NCBI GenBank assembly: GCA_963849305.1
Contig: CAWKGV010000006.1
Coordinates: forward strand, 186,001 to 250,000
Source: CAWKGV01 sp963849305
GTDB taxonomy: Bacteria; Pseudomonadota; Alphaproteobacteria; Acetobacterales; Acetobacteraceae
Direction: 5' to 3'
Length of the DNA: 64,000 bases
Both the position numbers and the translations under genes were made by a program. The notes below the pieces were generated by a model. It was not told the DNA's origin. It saw nothing but the letters and a program-made list of their open reading frames with translations, and did not search any database. Of the stretch, positions 44,916-54,017 are shown in pieces (position 1 is the stretch's first letter; the number at the start of each line of letters is the position of its first letter).

Positions 44916-46640
44916 TCAAATGTCGGCGTAGCAATGGGTCTCGGCCGTAGCACCGGGATGCGTCACCGCGCCGAGATGAGCCGGACCGACCGCTTGGGCA
45001 TATTTCCAGATCGCGCCGCTATTGTAGTCGGTCTTGCGCGGCGTCCAGACGGCGCGGCGGGCGGCGAGCTCGGCCTCGGACAGCGCGACGTCAATGGTCC
45101 CGTGCTCGGCGTCGATCACGATCCGGTCGCCGTTGCGCAACAGCGCGATCGGACCGCCGACCGCCGCCTCGGGCCCGACATGGCCGATGCAGAAGCCGCG
45201 CGTGCCGCCGGAGAAGCGGCCATCGGTGATCAGGGCTACCTGCTCGCCCATGCCCTGGCCGTAGATCGCCGCCGTCGTGGACAGCATCTCCCGCATCCCC
45301 GGGCCGCCCTTCGGCCCTTCGTAACGGACGACGATCACATCGTCGGCCTTGTAGGCGCGCGCCTGCACGGCCGCGAACGCCTCCTCCTCCGAGTTGAAGC
45401 AGAGCGCGGTGCCCTCGAAGCGGAGATTGTGCATCCCGGCGATCTTCACGATCGCACCGTCGGGCGCGAGATTGCCCTTCAGCCCGACCACGCCGCCGGT
45501 CCGCGAGATGGCGCGCGACACCGGATAGACCACGTCCTGGCCCTCGGGGAACACGACGTTCTCCAGCGTTTCGGCCAGCGTCTTGCCGGTGACGGTCAGG
45601 CAATCGCCGTGCAGCAATCCGCCATCGAGTAGCGCCTTCAGGATCACCGGGATGCCGCCCACCTTGTGGACGTCGAGGGCGACGTATTTGCCGCCCGGCT
45701 TGAGGTCGGCGATGTAGGGCGTGCGGCGCATGATCTCGACTACGTCGTCCATCGTGAAGCGGATGCCGGTCTCGTGCGCCATCGCCGGCAGATGCAGCCC
45801 CGCATTGGTCGAGCCGCCGGTGGCGCCCACCACCACGGCGGCGTTCTCGAAGGAACGGCGGGTGACGATGTCGCGGGGGCGCAACCCGCTCTCGATCAGC
45901 GCCATCACGGCGCGCCCGGACTCGGCGGCGAAGCGGTCGCGGTCCTCATAGGGCGCGGGCGAACCGGCCGAGCCGGGCAGCGCGAGGCCGATCGCCTCGC
46001 TCACCGTCGCCATCGTGTTGGCGGTGAACTGCCCGCCGCAGGCGCCGGCCGAGGGGCAGGCGACGCATTCCAGCTCGTGCAGTTCGGCGTCCGACATGTT
46101 GCCGGCGGCGTGCTGGCCGACCGCCTCGAACACATCGACCACGGTCACGTCGCGATCCTTGAAGCGGCCCGGCAGGATCGAGCCGCCATACATGAACACG
46201 CTCGGGATGTTCAGCCGCAGCATCGCCATCATCATGCCGGGCAGCGACTTGTCGCAGCCGGCAAGCCCCACCAGCGCGTCGTAGCAATGGCCGCGCACCG
46301 TCAGCTCAACCGAATTGGCGATCAGGTCGCGCGAGACCAGCGAGGACTTCATGCCCTGGTGACCCATCGCGATCCCGTCGGTAACCGTGATCGTGGTAAA
46401 TTCACGCGGCGTGCCGCCTGCCTCCACCACACCCCGCTTCACCGACTGCGCCTGGCGCGAGAGCGCGATGTTGCATGGCGCCGCCTCGTTCCAGCAGGTC
46501 GCCACGCCAACGAAGGGTTGATCGATCTCCGCCTCGGTCAATCCCATCGCGTAATAGTAGCTTCGATGCGGCGCGCGGTCGGGCCCTACCGTGACATGGC
46601 GGGAAGGCATCCGCGACTTGTCCCAGTGCCCGGTCGGCAT
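44916..46640 (-). CDS. ilvD: Dihydroxy-acid dehydratase
   Basis: A 574-residue Fe-S dehydratase of branched-chain amino acid biosynthesis, converting 2,3-dihydroxy-isovalerate and -methylvalerate to 2-keto acids. Cluster-binding cysteines are in GVATCWNEAAPCN near 48-60, VGLAGCDKSLPGM near 122 and CVACPSAGACGGQFTANTM near 190. IlvD signature near the C-terminus: DGRFSGGTRGFCIGHVGPEA. ATG at 46640 fits the family; longer readings run into poorly conserved DNA. Single-gene unit, divergent from an exported hypothetical protein with about 224 bases between. Confidence 0.97.
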   Translation of the reverse strand: MPTGHWDKSRMPSRHVTVGPDRAPHRSYYYAMGLTEAEIDQPFVGVATCWNEAAPCNIALSRQAQSVKRGVVEAGGTPREFTTITVTDGIAMGHQGMKSSLVSRDLIANSVELTVRGHCYDALVGLAGCDKSLPGMMMAMLRLNIPSVFMYGGSILPGRFKDRDVTVVDVFEAVGQHAAGNMSDAELHELECVACPSAGACGGQFTANTMATVSEAIGLALPGSAGSPAPYEDRDRFAAESGRAVMALIESGLRPRDIVTRRSFENAAVVVGATGGSTNAGLHLPAMAHETGIRFTMDDVVEIMRRTPYIADLKPGGKYVALDVHKVGGIPVILKALLDGGLLHGDCLTVTGKTLAETLENVVFPEGQDVVYPVSRAISRTGGVVGLKGNLAPDGAIVKIAGMHNLRFEGTALCFNSEEEAFAAVQARAYKADDVIVVRYEGPKGGPGMREMLSTTAAIYGQGMGEQVALITDGRFSGGTRGFCIGHVGPEAAVGGPIALLRNGDRIVIDAEHGTIDVALSEAELAARRAVWTPRKTDYNSGAIWKYAQAVGPAHLGAVTHPGATAETHCYADI

Positions 46641-46822
46641 CGCCCCGCTCCTTCGCCCGAAAAGATCCTCGCCGGCATGGTTACAGCGCCGCTCGATTGA
46701 CGCCAAGCCGCCCATTCTCCGAACAGTGTTTAGCAGTGGCGACCGTCGCGCCCGGCGAGAGTTCCAATCGCCTGCCTGACCGCTCACGTGGATTTTCGAC
46801 GGCTGTTTACCTGCTGTTAACA

Positions 46823-46850
46823 GAACAAGAGCAGAACGAAGGAACAGAAC
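46823..46850 (+). promoter_or_regulatory. Possible LexA-type box (GAAC-N7-GAAC)
   Basis: GAAC at 46823-46826, seven bases, then GAAC at 46834-46837; two more GAAC units follow at 46842 and 46847. GAAC-N7-GAAC is the consensus described for alphaproteobacterial LexA. It lies 28 bases before the start of an exported protein gene, the position of an operator. By chance, four GAAC units in 28 bases is unlikely, but function is unproven. Confidence 0.4.
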
Positions 46851-46864
46851 GAGGACAAGCACCA

Positions 46865-47497
46865 ATGCGACACCCTGCAGCATTCATTCTGGTCGCGGGT
46901 CTGGCGGCAGCGGGACCGGTGGCGAGCAGACCGGCAGCGGCCCAGGAGCCGACGCGCTCCGCCGTCATGGGGGTTCGGCTCTACGTGAGCGCGCCCGAGG
47001 TGCTGGCCGTGCTTTACGCTCAGGGCGTGGCGGCGGGTTCGATCATCGAGCACAGCCATCCCTGCTTCCTGCACTCGGTCGCGACTTGCACCGACACCAT
47101 CACCGCCCGGTTGCCAGATGGACCGATCGTGGTGCGGTTCACCGACGCGCCACCCGGCTTCAATGACGGCCGTGAGGCGGCGTACAGCATTTCTTACACG
47201 ATCCCGGGACGCGGCCCATCCGATGGCACGATGGTGCGATCCGCTGCCGAGGACCACTACGGCTTGCCGGCGAACCAGCTCGGGGTCTGGTGTGCCCACG
47301 CGCCGGCAAAGGCCGTCAGCAAGAGCTGCCCTGGCGATGCGCCGCGGCTGGCCTTCGTGCCAGGGCCTGATCAGGCGGGCGCTCTGATCCTGACCGACCT
47401 CGGACTGCCTGCCCGCCTCGGCGTTCCGTTCACCGCTGGCGCCGGACCGGACGCCGACACGGTTCCGGGTGGGACGCCACCGACCAAGACGAACTGA
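46865..47497 (+). CDS. Exported hypothetical protein
   Basis: A 210-residue protein with a signal peptide (MRHPAAFILVAGLAAAGPVA, cleavage probably near AAA). The mature part has two cysteines close together (SHPCFLHSVATCTDTI) and two more (VWCAHAP, KSCPGD), consistent with two disulfide bonds. No family recognised. The preceding region holds four GAAC half-sites, one pair matching the alphaproteobacterial LexA spacing. It converges on the DHFR-like gene. Function unknown. Confidence 0.7.
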   Translation: MRHPAAFILVAGLAAAGPVASRPAAAQEPTRSAVMGVRLYVSAPEVLAVLYAQGVAAGSIIEHSHPCFLHSVATCTDTITARLPDGPIVVRFTDAPPGFNDGREAAYSISYTIPGRGPSDGTMVRSAAEDHYGLPANQLGVWCAHAPAKAVSKSCPGDAPRLAFVPGPDQAGALILTDLGLPARLGVPFTAGAGPDADTVPGGTPPTKTN

Positions 47498-47531
47498 CCG
47501 GCTTGTATCGTCCGAGCGGATGCTCGCGGGC

Positions 47532-47553
47532 GGCCATTCCTTCGAGAATGGCC
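47532..47553. terminator. Possible terminator hairpin between convergent genes
   Basis: GGCCATTC / GAATGGCC perfect 8-bp stem with a 6-base loop, no U-run. It lies in the 69-base gap between the exported protein (+) and the DHFR-like gene (-). Confidence 0.35.
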
Positions 47554-47566
47554 GTCCGGCGGCAAG

Positions 47567-48025
47567 TCATCGGGAGTTGCCACCAGACGGCGACCCGCAT
47601 AGCCAGGCAGGGTCGAAGAAGCGGTCGGCTGCGCCATCATATGGCAGGCGCGTGACGTCCCAGTGCCGTATCAGACGCGAATAGGCGGTCCATACCGGCG
47701 GACCACCGCCGATGTAGATAATGCGATCCGGAAAGCGCGCGATCACCTCCTCGGCCGGATCGGCCGAACGAATCTCTCGAATTGTTCGGTCTTCGTGCGC
47801 GAACGCCGGGATCGAAGCGAACGTTCGAGGGCCGGCGACAATAACGTGTCCACGCGTCATGTCCCAGAAGCGCTGAACGTCAGCCACGTATTCAGCGCCC
47901 TTCTCCCCCTCCCAGGGGAGTTTGCGGTTCAGCCCAAGCTGCCCATGCTGGCCGATGGCACACATCGCGCGTATGTCGGGCAAGATCGCCTCCTGGTAGT
48001 CGGAACTGATCCGGATCTTCCCCAA
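47567..48025 (-). CDS. Dihydrofolate reductase-like protein
   Basis: Up to 152 residues of DHFR fold: substrate-side AIGQHGQLGLNRKLPWEG, cofactor-side RGHVIVAGPRTFASIP, and the conserved IIYIGGGPPVWTAY loop. It is more like the divergent alphaproteobacterial DHFR homologues than standard FolA, so trimethoprim-type chemistry should not be assumed. The start is uncertain: TTG at 48025 is the longest, but family members usually begin just before IRAMCAIG, so the start may lie close to 47980. Confidence 0.7.
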   Translation of the reverse strand: MGKIRISSDYQEAILPDIRAMCAIGQHGQLGLNRKLPWEGEKGAEYVADVQRFWDMTRGHVIVAGPRTFASIPAFAHEDRTIREIRSADPAEEVIARFPDRIIYIGGGPPVWTAYSRLIRHWDVTRLPYDGAADRFFDPAWLCGSPSGGNSR

Positions 48026-48251
48026 TTCACTCTGGCGGCACGAGCTGGGCTATGCTCACAACAGCTCGCTCACAAAGGGTGTCGATCCAGAATAACCTGA
48101 TAGGAGTATCGCGTCCGGCCACCAGGCGGGAGGGGGGCACAATTGGTCCGATCAGCGCTGGCACCCATCTGCTCGGCCACGCGCGACTTACTGGCGGCGT
48201 GAGCGTTGGAGCCTCGGTCTCTTTTCGTCCGAGCAATGTGATGAGGGTTCC

Positions 48252-48440
48252 ATGTCGCGTCCGTCCGGCTGGCCGATGGAGCCGGGGCAATGGGTCCGCC
48301 ATCCTGACCGACCGGAATGGGGGCTGGGGCAGATCCAATCGGCCATCGGCGATCGGGTGACGATCAACTTCGAGAATGCCGGCAAGGTGCTCGTCAATAT
48401 CCGGCTGATCGCGCTGGAAACGGTCGATGACCCGCCGTGA
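48252..48440 (+). CDS. DUF3553 domain protein
   Basis: A 62-residue protein: EPGQWVRHPDRPEWGLGQIQSAIGDRVTINFENAGKVLVNI is the DUF3553 core, a small SH3/CarD-like beta barrel also found at the end of some UvrD-type helicases. Free-standing copies such as this one are common in alphaproteobacteria; function unknown. Its stop codon overlaps a GTG at 48437 (GTGA) in the moaA frame, hinting at coupled translation. Confidence 0.8.
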   Translation: MSRPSGWPMEPGQWVRHPDRPEWGLGQIQSAIGDRVTINFENAGKVLVNIRLIALETVDDPP

Positions 48441-48490
48441 TCCGGCTGCGCGTCCTTCGCTCCGGGCGGGCTCTTGATCGGGGGCCAGCG

Positions 48491-49516
48491 ATGGCGCAAG
48501 TGATCGACATGGCTAACGACAATCCTCCCGTCATCGACCCGTTCGGCCGGGCCATCACCTATTTGCGGGTATCGGTCACGGACCGGTGCGACCTCCGCTG
48601 CGTGTACTGCATGGCGGAGGACATGACCTTCCTCCCGAAAAAGGACGTGCTGACGCTCGAAGAGCTGGAGCGCATCTGCGCCGCGTTCATCCGGCTGGGG
48701 ACGCGCAAGCTCCGCCTGACCGGCGGCGAGCCGCTGGTCCGGCGCGGGGTCATGACCTTGTTCGAGCGGCTGGGGGCACGCATTGGCGGCGGACTAGACG
48801 AGCTGACACTCACCACCAACGGCACCCAGCTTGCCCGTCATGCGGAGACGCTGCGCCGCGCCGGCGTACGACGGGTGAACATATCGCTCGACACGCTCGA
48901 TCCCGTCCGGTTCACCCAAGTCACTCGCTGGGGCCGCATCGAGCAGGTGCTGGACGGCATCTTCGCCGCCAAGACCGCGGGTCTGGCCGTCAAGATCAAC
49001 GCGGTGGCGATGAAGGGGGTGAACGAGCACGACTTTGATGCCCTGCTCGCCTGGTGCGGCGAGCATGGTTTCGATCTCTGTCTTATCGAGACCATGCCGA
49101 TGGGAGACATCACCGGCGATCGCACAGATCAGTACCTGCCCTTGTCGCTCGTGCGCAGCCGGCTTCGCCGGCGTTGGACCCTGGCCGAGACCGGGTATCG
49201 CACAGGCGGCCCGGCGCGGTATTTCGACGTGGCTGAGACCGGCCGAAGGGTCGGGTTCATCACCCCAATGACCCATAACTTCTGCGAGAGCTGTAATCGC
49301 GTGCGTCTGACCTGCACCGGCACCCTGTTCATGTGTCTTGGCCAGGACGATCAGGCGGACCTGCGCTCCGTACTGCGTTCCGGTGCCGATGACGATTCGT
49401 TGGACGCGGCGATCCGGGCGGCTATCGCGCGCAAGCCCAAAGGACACGATTTCGTGATCGACCGTCGCAACGCTCGACCGGCGGTCGCGCGCCACATGAG
49501 CGTAACCGGCGGGTAA
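48491..49516 (+). CDS. moaA: GTP 3',8-cyclase MoaA
   Basis: A 341-residue radical-SAM enzyme of molybdenum cofactor biosynthesis. N-terminal 4Fe-4S site CDLRCVYC (CxxxCxxC) near 33-40; C-terminal site NFCESCNRVRLTCTGTLFMC near 265. The protein ends in ...VTGG, the double-glycine tail needed for activity. ATG at 48491 is chosen; a GTG at 48437 overlaps the DUF3553 stop and would add 18 residues. It stands apart from other moa genes. Confidence 0.94.
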   Translation: MAQVIDMANDNPPVIDPFGRAITYLRVSVTDRCDLRCVYCMAEDMTFLPKKDVLTLEELERICAAFIRLGTRKLRLTGGEPLVRRGVMTLFERLGARIGGGLDELTLTTNGTQLARHAETLRRAGVRRVNISLDTLDPVRFTQVTRWGRIEQVLDGIFAAKTAGLAVKINAVAMKGVNEHDFDALLAWCGEHGFDLCLIETMPMGDITGDRTDQYLPLSLVRSRLRRRWTLAETGYRTGGPARYFDVAETGRRVGFITPMTHNFCESCNRVRLTCTGTLFMCLGQDDQADLRSVLRSGADDDSLDAAIRAAIARKPKGHDFVIDRRNARPAVARHMSVTGG

Positions 49517-49587
49517 CCCTCGCTGGCCGTTGACGCCGCAGTTGGCAACTCGGGCCGTCACCGAGCGTTTGTCACCTCACACCCGCC

Positions 49588-50937
49588 ATGCGACGCATCG
49601 ATCACCTTGTGGTTCTCATGCTCGAGAACCGGTCCTTCGACTGCATGCTCGGGCGGTTGTACCCGGCCAGCCCCGATTTCGACGGCCTGACCGGGGAAGA
49701 GTCGAACCCGGTGCATAATCCCGACGGCTCGGCCCACACGGTCCGCGTCTGGACCGCCTCTGACATGGGGCCCGAGGAAGCCCGCATCCCCGACCCGGAT
49801 CCGGGCGAATTGTTCGACGATCTCAACATGCAGATCTTCGGCCTGAACGGGCAGCCCGGCGGCCCGGCGACCATGAACGGGTTCGCCGACAACTACGTGC
49901 GTCAGCCGCCCAATGGCAAGCGGCTGGATCCCAAGGCCGTAATGCATGTGTTCGCCCCGGAGCAGGTGCCGGTGCTGAGCGAGCTTGCCCGTGCCTTCGG
50001 TGTCTGCGACCGCTGGTTCTCCTCGGCCCCGTGCCAGACCTGGCCAAACCGCCTGTTCACCCATACCGGAACCGCTGCCGGCCGGGTGAACAACTTCACG
50101 ATCCCGCTGCCCTTCTTCCTGCCGACCGTGTTCCGCCGCCTGGAACGGTATGACGCGAGCTGGCGGGTGTATTTTCACGACATTCCGCAGACCGCGGCCT
50201 TAGTCGATCTGTGGACGCGCATCCCGACGCATTTCCGCCTGTTCGAAAAAGAGTTCGCCGCGGACGCCGCGCATGGCCGCCTGCCGAACTACAGCTTCAT
50301 CGAGCCGCGCTACTTCACCAGCCCGTTTACCAACAAAGCGCCGAACGACGCCCATCCGCCCCACAACGTGGTGTACAGCGAACAGCTCGTCGCCTCGGTT
50401 TACGCCGCGCTCCGGGCGGGGTCCGACTGGGAGCGCACGCTCCTGGTCGTCGCGTTCGACGAGCACGGCGGCTGCTACGACCACGCGCCGCCCCCGGCCG
50501 CCGTGCCGCCCGGGCCGCCCTACCCCGACGGGTTCACGTTTGATCGCTATGGGCCCCGCGTTCCGGTCGTGCTGGCCTCGCCCTGGATCGCCCCCGGCAG
50601 CATCATCCGCCCATCGGCCGATGGACCGCCGTTCGATCACACTTCAATCTTGGCGACGCTGCACCGCCTGTTCGGTCTCGGCCCATCACCCAATCCGCGC
50701 GTGGCCTCCGCGCCCGACTTGTTGTCGGCGCTCGCGCTTGAACGACCCGACAATCCGGGTCCGGAAAGGCTGGAGGTCTCCGACACGCGCCCCGGCCGCG
50801 AGGAGCTGCGCAGCTTGCGTCGTTCCGGCCACAACGACCATCAGCGCCGCCTGCGCCATCCGGCTGCCCTGATACCTGGGCTTCTGGCCAAGGGGTTCGG
50901 GCAGGCGCATCACTTGACTCACCGCGCCCAGCGCTAA
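49588..50937 (+). CDS. Phospholipase C/phosphoesterase-family protein
   Basis: A 449-residue protein of the acid phosphatase/phospholipase C family (PF04185). Family landmarks: HLVVLMLENRSFDCMLG at residues 6-22, CDRWFSSAPCQTWPNRLFTHTG near 135-157, NYSFIEPRYF near 232 and TLLVVAFDEHGGCYDHAPPP near 288-307, with metal ligands in ENRSFD and DEHGG. There is no signal peptide, unlike secreted PLCs, so it may act in the cytoplasm or be exported by another route. It ends before a strong terminator at 51035. Confidence 0.85.
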   Translation: MRRIDHLVVLMLENRSFDCMLGRLYPASPDFDGLTGEESNPVHNPDGSAHTVRVWTASDMGPEEARIPDPDPGELFDDLNMQIFGLNGQPGGPATMNGFADNYVRQPPNGKRLDPKAVMHVFAPEQVPVLSELARAFGVCDRWFSSAPCQTWPNRLFTHTGTAAGRVNNFTIPLPFFLPTVFRRLERYDASWRVYFHDIPQTAALVDLWTRIPTHFRLFEKEFAADAAHGRLPNYSFIEPRYFTSPFTNKAPNDAHPPHNVVYSEQLVASVYAALRAGSDWERTLLVVAFDEHGGCYDHAPPPAAVPPGPPYPDGFTFDRYGPRVPVVLASPWIAPGSIIRPSADGPPFDHTSILATLHRLFGLGPSPNPRVASAPDLLSALALERPDNPGPERLEVSDTRPGREELRSLRRSGHNDHQRRLRHPAALIPGLLAKGFGQAHHLTHRAQR

Positions 50938-51034
50938 CCCGGAGAAAGAAAACTTGGCGACCGGCGCTTTCCTGTTGCATCTCACGACTTCGTGAAATAC
51001 AACCCTCGCACTTCCTCCCGAGACCTCCCCCTCA

Positions 51035-51069
51035 GCCGCCGGGCGGTTCGCACTGCCCGGCGGCCTTTT
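51035..51069 (+). terminator. Intrinsic terminator
   Basis: GCCGCCGGGC / GCCCGGCGGC ten-base-pair stem, ten-base loop, followed by CTTTTG. It lies 98 bases behind the phosphoesterase gene and serves the plus strand. Confidence 0.85.
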
Positions 51070-51094
51070 GTTGGGAACTGGCTCGCGCGGCCGG

Positions 51095-51847
51095 TCAGCG
51101 GCTTGCGATTTGATCGGACGAGTGGGTCGCGTGCCCAGGAACGCGGGCGTGCCAGCGTGCGGAAGCGCCGTGGCGCACCCGGGCCCGGATTGCGGCCGGA
51201 GCCTCGGCGACCTGCCGATAGGGATCATCAACCGCCCGCAGCACGACAGAGGCCGGATTCAGGACGGCTTTCGGCGCCGGGTCGTCAGTCGCGACCAGCA
51301 GCGCGCCATCGTCCGGCCGGTCGTAGATGAACCCATAAGCCGGATAGATGTCTCCGAACCGCTCGCTCCGGCCCAGGGCGACGCGCACCGCGGTCCAGTC
51401 GTTCTGCTCCGACACGTCGACCACCGCGGTGCCTCGCGTGGGACCACGATGCGCCCAGTTGGATTGGTCCACCTCGATCTCGCGGCGGTTGATCACCCGG
51501 CTTACCACCGCCACGTGGCCGAGCCGCATGCGCGTGTTTGCCCGGAACACCAGCACGCTTCCGAGTTCGGGGATGTTGCCGCGGGCGTAGGCCCCGGCGG
51601 CTTTGCGCCACCACTGCCAGGCATTGCCCGAAACCCGGATCCCGGTGTCAAGCCGCGCGAAGGGGACGCACGACATCCAAACGCGGTGCCGGCTGTGACG
51701 GGCGCTTCCGGTGAGCGCTGGGCCGTCCGCTCGCACTTCATGTTGCGTCTGCGACGTAGCACGAGCCGCGAGCGGATAGAGTGGCACGGTCAGCGCCAAA
51801 ACGGAACACAGAATCAACAAATTGCCGCCGGCTGCCCGCGCCTTCAT
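51095..51847 (-). CDS. Exported CHAP-domain protein
   Basis: A 250-residue protein with a signal peptide or N-terminal membrane segment (GGNLLILCSVLALTVPLYPL) followed by a CHAP (NlpC/P60-like amidase) fold: MSCVPFARLDTGIRVSGNAWQWW carries the candidate catalytic cysteine near 59, and LGHVAVVSRVINRREIEVDQSNW the histidine near 110. CHAP proteins cleave peptidoglycan peptides or act as deacetylases. The C-terminal 70 residues are basic and look disordered. It is alone between two oppositely or distantly arranged genes. Confidence 0.82.
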   Translation of the reverse strand: MKARAAGGNLLILCSVLALTVPLYPLAARATSQTQHEVRADGPALTGSARHSRHRVWMSCVPFARLDTGIRVSGNAWQWWRKAAGAYARGNIPELGSVLVFRANTRMRLGHVAVVSRVINRREIEVDQSNWAHRGPTRGTAVVDVSEQNDWTAVRVALGRSERFGDIYPAYGFIYDRPDDGALLVATDDPAPKAVLNPASVVLRAVDDPYRQVAEAPAAIRARVRHGASARWHARVPGHATHSSDQIASR

Positions 51848-52078
51848 TCGCCTCGCCCCCCGTTCTATTGGTCGCCCCCGAGATGACTGTCCCGGTAACC
51901 GCAGCCTCGCGAGGCTGACAACCCAGGACGGAATGACGGCGCGATTCGCGAGCGAAGTTTCCCAGCTAAGCCCTGTGGACGACTCCTTTCATGCGGATTG
52001 AGTTCCTAGCGGACGAAACCAGCAGCCCGATCTGCCGGTATCCTGGCTGCGGCGCAAGCGCCGGTCTGCGCCGAGTCT

Positions 52079-52435
52079 CTACTTGCAGGCGATCACCATG
52101 ATCTCGACTAGCAAGCGCGGATCGGCCAGGCTGGCCTGAACGCACGCGCGCGCAGGAGCGCCGCCGGCTGGCAGCCAGGCTGTCCAAACTTCGTTCAATG
52201 CCTCGCGATCGCGAATGTCCTTCACCCAGATCTGCGCTTGCAGCAAGCGGGTATTGTCGGTGCCGTGGGTCTCCAGCAATCGGTCGATCTGATCCAATAC
52301 ATCGGCAGTCTGGCCCTTGATGTCCCCGCTCATGTCCCTGGCGGTCACGCCTTGGAGGAAGACGAAGCCGTGATACTCCACCGCCCTCGATAGAATCTTG
52401 TTGGGCTCAGTGCGGCTGATCCTGCTCATGCTCAT
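52079..52435 (-). CDS. RidA family protein
   Basis: A 118-residue YjgF/YER057c/UK114-type protein. The KILSRAVEYHGFVFLQGVTARDMSGDIKGQTADVLDQIDRLL segment matches the family N-terminal half, and the ACVQASLADPRLLVEIMVIA end contains the region with the usual arginine (family CxxxRxxLADP) replaced here by CVQASLADP. Loss of that arginine is seen in non-canonical RidA subgroups and argues against enamine deaminase activity. Trimer-forming; cytoplasmic. Confidence 0.85.
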   Translation of the reverse strand: MSMSRISRTEPNKILSRAVEYHGFVFLQGVTARDMSGDIKGQTADVLDQIDRLLETHGTDNTRLLQAQIWVKDIRDREALNEVWTAWLPAGGAPARACVQASLADPRLLVEIMVIACK

Positions 52436-52514
52436 CTAGCCCCCTCTGTGATGGTCAAAGCCCGCCCTTTAGAGCAAATAGCGGCAGGCCGGAAACACGG
52501 GGCGCGCGACCGGA

Positions 52515-52548
52515 TAAAAAGGTGGCCCGGCCGCAGTGCGGCCGGGCC
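52515..52548 (-). terminator. Intrinsic terminator for the glutamate-type dehydrogenase gene
   Basis: GGCCCGGCCGCA / TGCGGCCGGGCC twelve-base-pair perfect stem; on the minus strand it is followed by ACCTTTTTA. It lies about 160 bases behind the dehydrogenase stop. Confidence 0.85.
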
Positions 52549-52705
52549 GGGAGGAAAGGTCCGGGTTGACCTGGGCCACCGCTGGCCCAACCGATCGGTG
52601 CAGGTAATGGGGCAGCACCGAATGGCAGCCCTTCATCCCACAGCCATGCCGCGCGGGCCTGTGAAGTAGATCACACCCCACCTAATTTTTCTTCGCTGCT
52701 GTCTG

Positions 52706-53962
52706 TTACGGAAACAGACCGCGCACGCGTTTGGCGCCGCGCACCTTCTCTACGCCGATCGCCATGGCCGCCGTTCGGTGCGGCACGCGGTCGCGCTCCA
52801 CTCGCACCATCACCTGAGCGAAGGCACGATCGAGCACGTGATAGAGCCGGCTCATCACCTCCGCCTCGTCCCAGAAGAACTGCTGCAAGTCTTGGACCCA
52901 CTCGAAGTAGCTCACCACCACGCCACCGGCGTTGCAGAGGATGTCGGGAATGACGAAAATCTCCGGGCGCCCGTTCAGCACCTCGTCGGCCTCCGGCGTG
53001 GTCGGGCCGTTGGCGCCCTCGGCCAATATTCGGCATTGCAGCCGGGTCGCGATATCGGCGTCGATCACCCGCTCCATTGCGGCCGGAACAAGTATCTCGC
53101 ACGGTTGGGTCAGCAGCGAGGCCGGATCGAAGGACAGCTCGTTGGAAAATCCTGACAGCACGCCGCGCTCCGCGAGATGATGCGACAGGGCGGCGACGTC
53201 GAGGCCCTTCGGGTCGAAGTAGCAAGCAGTGTGGTCGGACACCCCGATCAGCTTCACCCCGCGCTCGGCAAGCGACTGGGCCGCCACGCTGCCGACGTTG
53301 CCGAAGCCCTGAACGATCGCCGTGCTCCCGACCGGCGGGATTTCGAGCCGCTGCAATGCTCGATCGACCAGATAGGCGACCCCGCGCCCGGTGGCCTCCC
53401 GCCGCCCCTCGGTGCCCCCGGAGGCCACCGGCTTGCCGGTCACGATCTCGGTGACGGTCTTGCCCTGGTACATGGAATAAGTATCCATAAACCAGGCCAT
53501 CACCTGCTCGTTGGTTCCCATGTCCGGTGCCATGACGTCCGTATGCGGACCGACGAACGGGATCATCTCCTGCATGTAGCGCCGCGATACCGATTCAAGC
53601 TCGCGCCGGCTGAGCGCGTAAGGATCGACGGTCACGCCACCCTTCGCCCCGCCATACGGTAGGCCCGCCAGCGCGCATTTCCAGCTCATCCACACAGCGA
53701 GCGCCGCGACCTCGCTGATGTCCAGCTTGGATGAGTAGCGGGTGCCACCCTTAGTCGGCCCGAGCGTGAGATGATGTTGCACCCGGTAGCCATGGAACAC
53801 CGCAAGCCGTCCGTCGTCCCGGTGGATCGGGCAGGCGACCGCAATCGCGCGCTTGGGATAGAGCAGGCGGTCGCGCTCGTCGTGCGGGATGTCGAGGTAA
53901 TCGCCAATTACGTGGAATTGCTGGCGGGCCATTTCGAACACCGGCCCCGTGTAGATCGTCAT
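52706..53962 (-). CDS. Glu/Leu/Phe/Val dehydrogenase family protein
   Basis: A 418-residue amino-acid dehydrogenase of the glutamate type. The substrate-side motif KCALAGLPYGGAKGGVTVDP near 110 holds the catalytic lysine; GPHTDVMAPDMGTNEQVMAWF near 155 is the family second signature; the Rossmann loop is IVQGFGNVGSVAAQSL near 225, and ILAEGANGPTTPEAD near 325 is diagnostic. Standard length for NAD-type Gdh (about 420), although leucine dehydrogenase-like activity cannot be excluded. ATG at 53962 follows GGGAG. Single-gene unit with its own terminator. Confidence 0.92.
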   Translation of the reverse strand: MTIYTGPVFEMARQQFHVIGDYLDIPHDERDRLLYPKRAIAVACPIHRDDGRLAVFHGYRVQHHLTLGPTKGGTRYSSKLDISEVAALAVWMSWKCALAGLPYGGAKGGVTVDPYALSRRELESVSRRYMQEMIPFVGPHTDVMAPDMGTNEQVMAWFMDTYSMYQGKTVTEIVTGKPVASGGTEGRREATGRGVAYLVDRALQRLEIPPVGSTAIVQGFGNVGSVAAQSLAERGVKLIGVSDHTACYFDPKGLDVAALSHHLAERGVLSGFSNELSFDPASLLTQPCEILVPAAMERVIDADIATRLQCRILAEGANGPTTPEADEVLNGRPEIFVIPDILCNAGGVVVSYFEWVQDLQQFFWDEAEVMSRLYHVLDRAFAQVMVRVERDRVPHRTAAMAIGVEKVRGAKRVRGLFP

Positions 53963-54017
53963 GGCGCGCTCCCTTCGCGGCGCTGGCCTCGCCCCGACCG
54001 ATGCGGACGCGCCGGCA

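Noticed and set aside
47567..47980. Trimethoprim-resistance dfr gene
   Set aside because: The DHFR-like protein resembles chromosomal alphaproteobacterial homologues and lies in ordinary chromosomal context with no integron or cassette features.
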